Assembly (NCBI GenBank): GCA_003222935.1
Contig: QHXL01000375.1
Coordinates: forward strand, 473-6,523
DNA: 6,051 nucleotides
Origin: Acidobacteriota bacterium
GTDB taxonomy: Bacteria; Acidobacteriota; Blastocatellia; Pyrinomonadales; Pyrinomonadaceae
Direction of reading: 5' to 3'
The position numbers and the translations under genes are program-made. Below are positions 6,051 to 6,051 of this stretch, piece by piece; position 1 is the stretch's first letter, and each line of letters begins with the position of its first letter. The notes below the pieces were generated by a model. That model did not search any database and had not been told where the DNA came from. It saw only the letters and a list, made by a program, of their open reading frames with translations.

Positions 6051-6051
6051 A

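Overview
The window looks like ordinary chromosome from an environmental Gram-negative bacterium. My best guess is the phylum Acidobacteriota, Blastocatellia/Pyrinomonadales type. That rests on the style of the proteins (a coiled-coil outer-membrane porin, a split complex I locus, an ECF sigma factor followed by a zinc-finger/FecR anti-sigma factor, a small haem-binding domain protein) and on intergenic spaces full of palindromic repeats. The assignment is an inference from remembered relatives, not from a marker gene.

Layout from left to right. 1-193: a GC-rich palindromic element lying just beyond the 3' end of the porin gene. 194-1843 (minus): a secreted beta-barrel porin with an N-terminal coiled coil. 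1844-2168: the divergent intergenic region, holding the first copy of a 30-bp-arm inverted repeat (1960-2083) and, 13 bp after it, a strong sigma70-type promoter (TTGACA, 17 bp, TACTAT). 2169-2585 and 2740-3369 (plus): nuoA and nuoB, the complex I subunits that carry a membrane helix bundle and the N2 iron-sulfur cluster. They are separated by 154 bp of inverted heptamer repeats that run right up to the nuoB start codon. 3393-3420: a clear intrinsic terminator, so this transcript ends after nuoB. 3444-3547: the second copy of the inverted repeat, in the same orientation, so nuoAB is bracketed by two copies with identical arms. 3614-4176 and 4182-5361 (plus): an ECF sigma factor and its membrane anti-sigma/FecR partner. 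Each is broken by one reading-frame lesion: the sigma gene lacks the region 2.3/2.4 core and the anti-sigma gene is frameshifted inside FecR. 5369-5485: a fourth palindromic repeat of the CTCTGCGTCTCTGCGG type. 5577-6050 (plus): a membrane-anchored haem-binding protein with a CxxCH site.

How the genes relate: nuoA and nuoB form one transcription unit for respiratory complex I, whose other subunits must be elsewhere. The sigma/anti-sigma pair was an operon for envelope or stress signalling and now appears to be decaying. The porin and the haem protein look like independent single genes. The most unusual material is intergenic: five palindromic elements from four sequence families in 6 kb, two of them identical in their arms and flanking nuoAB. 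I did not find a convincing new multi-gene system.
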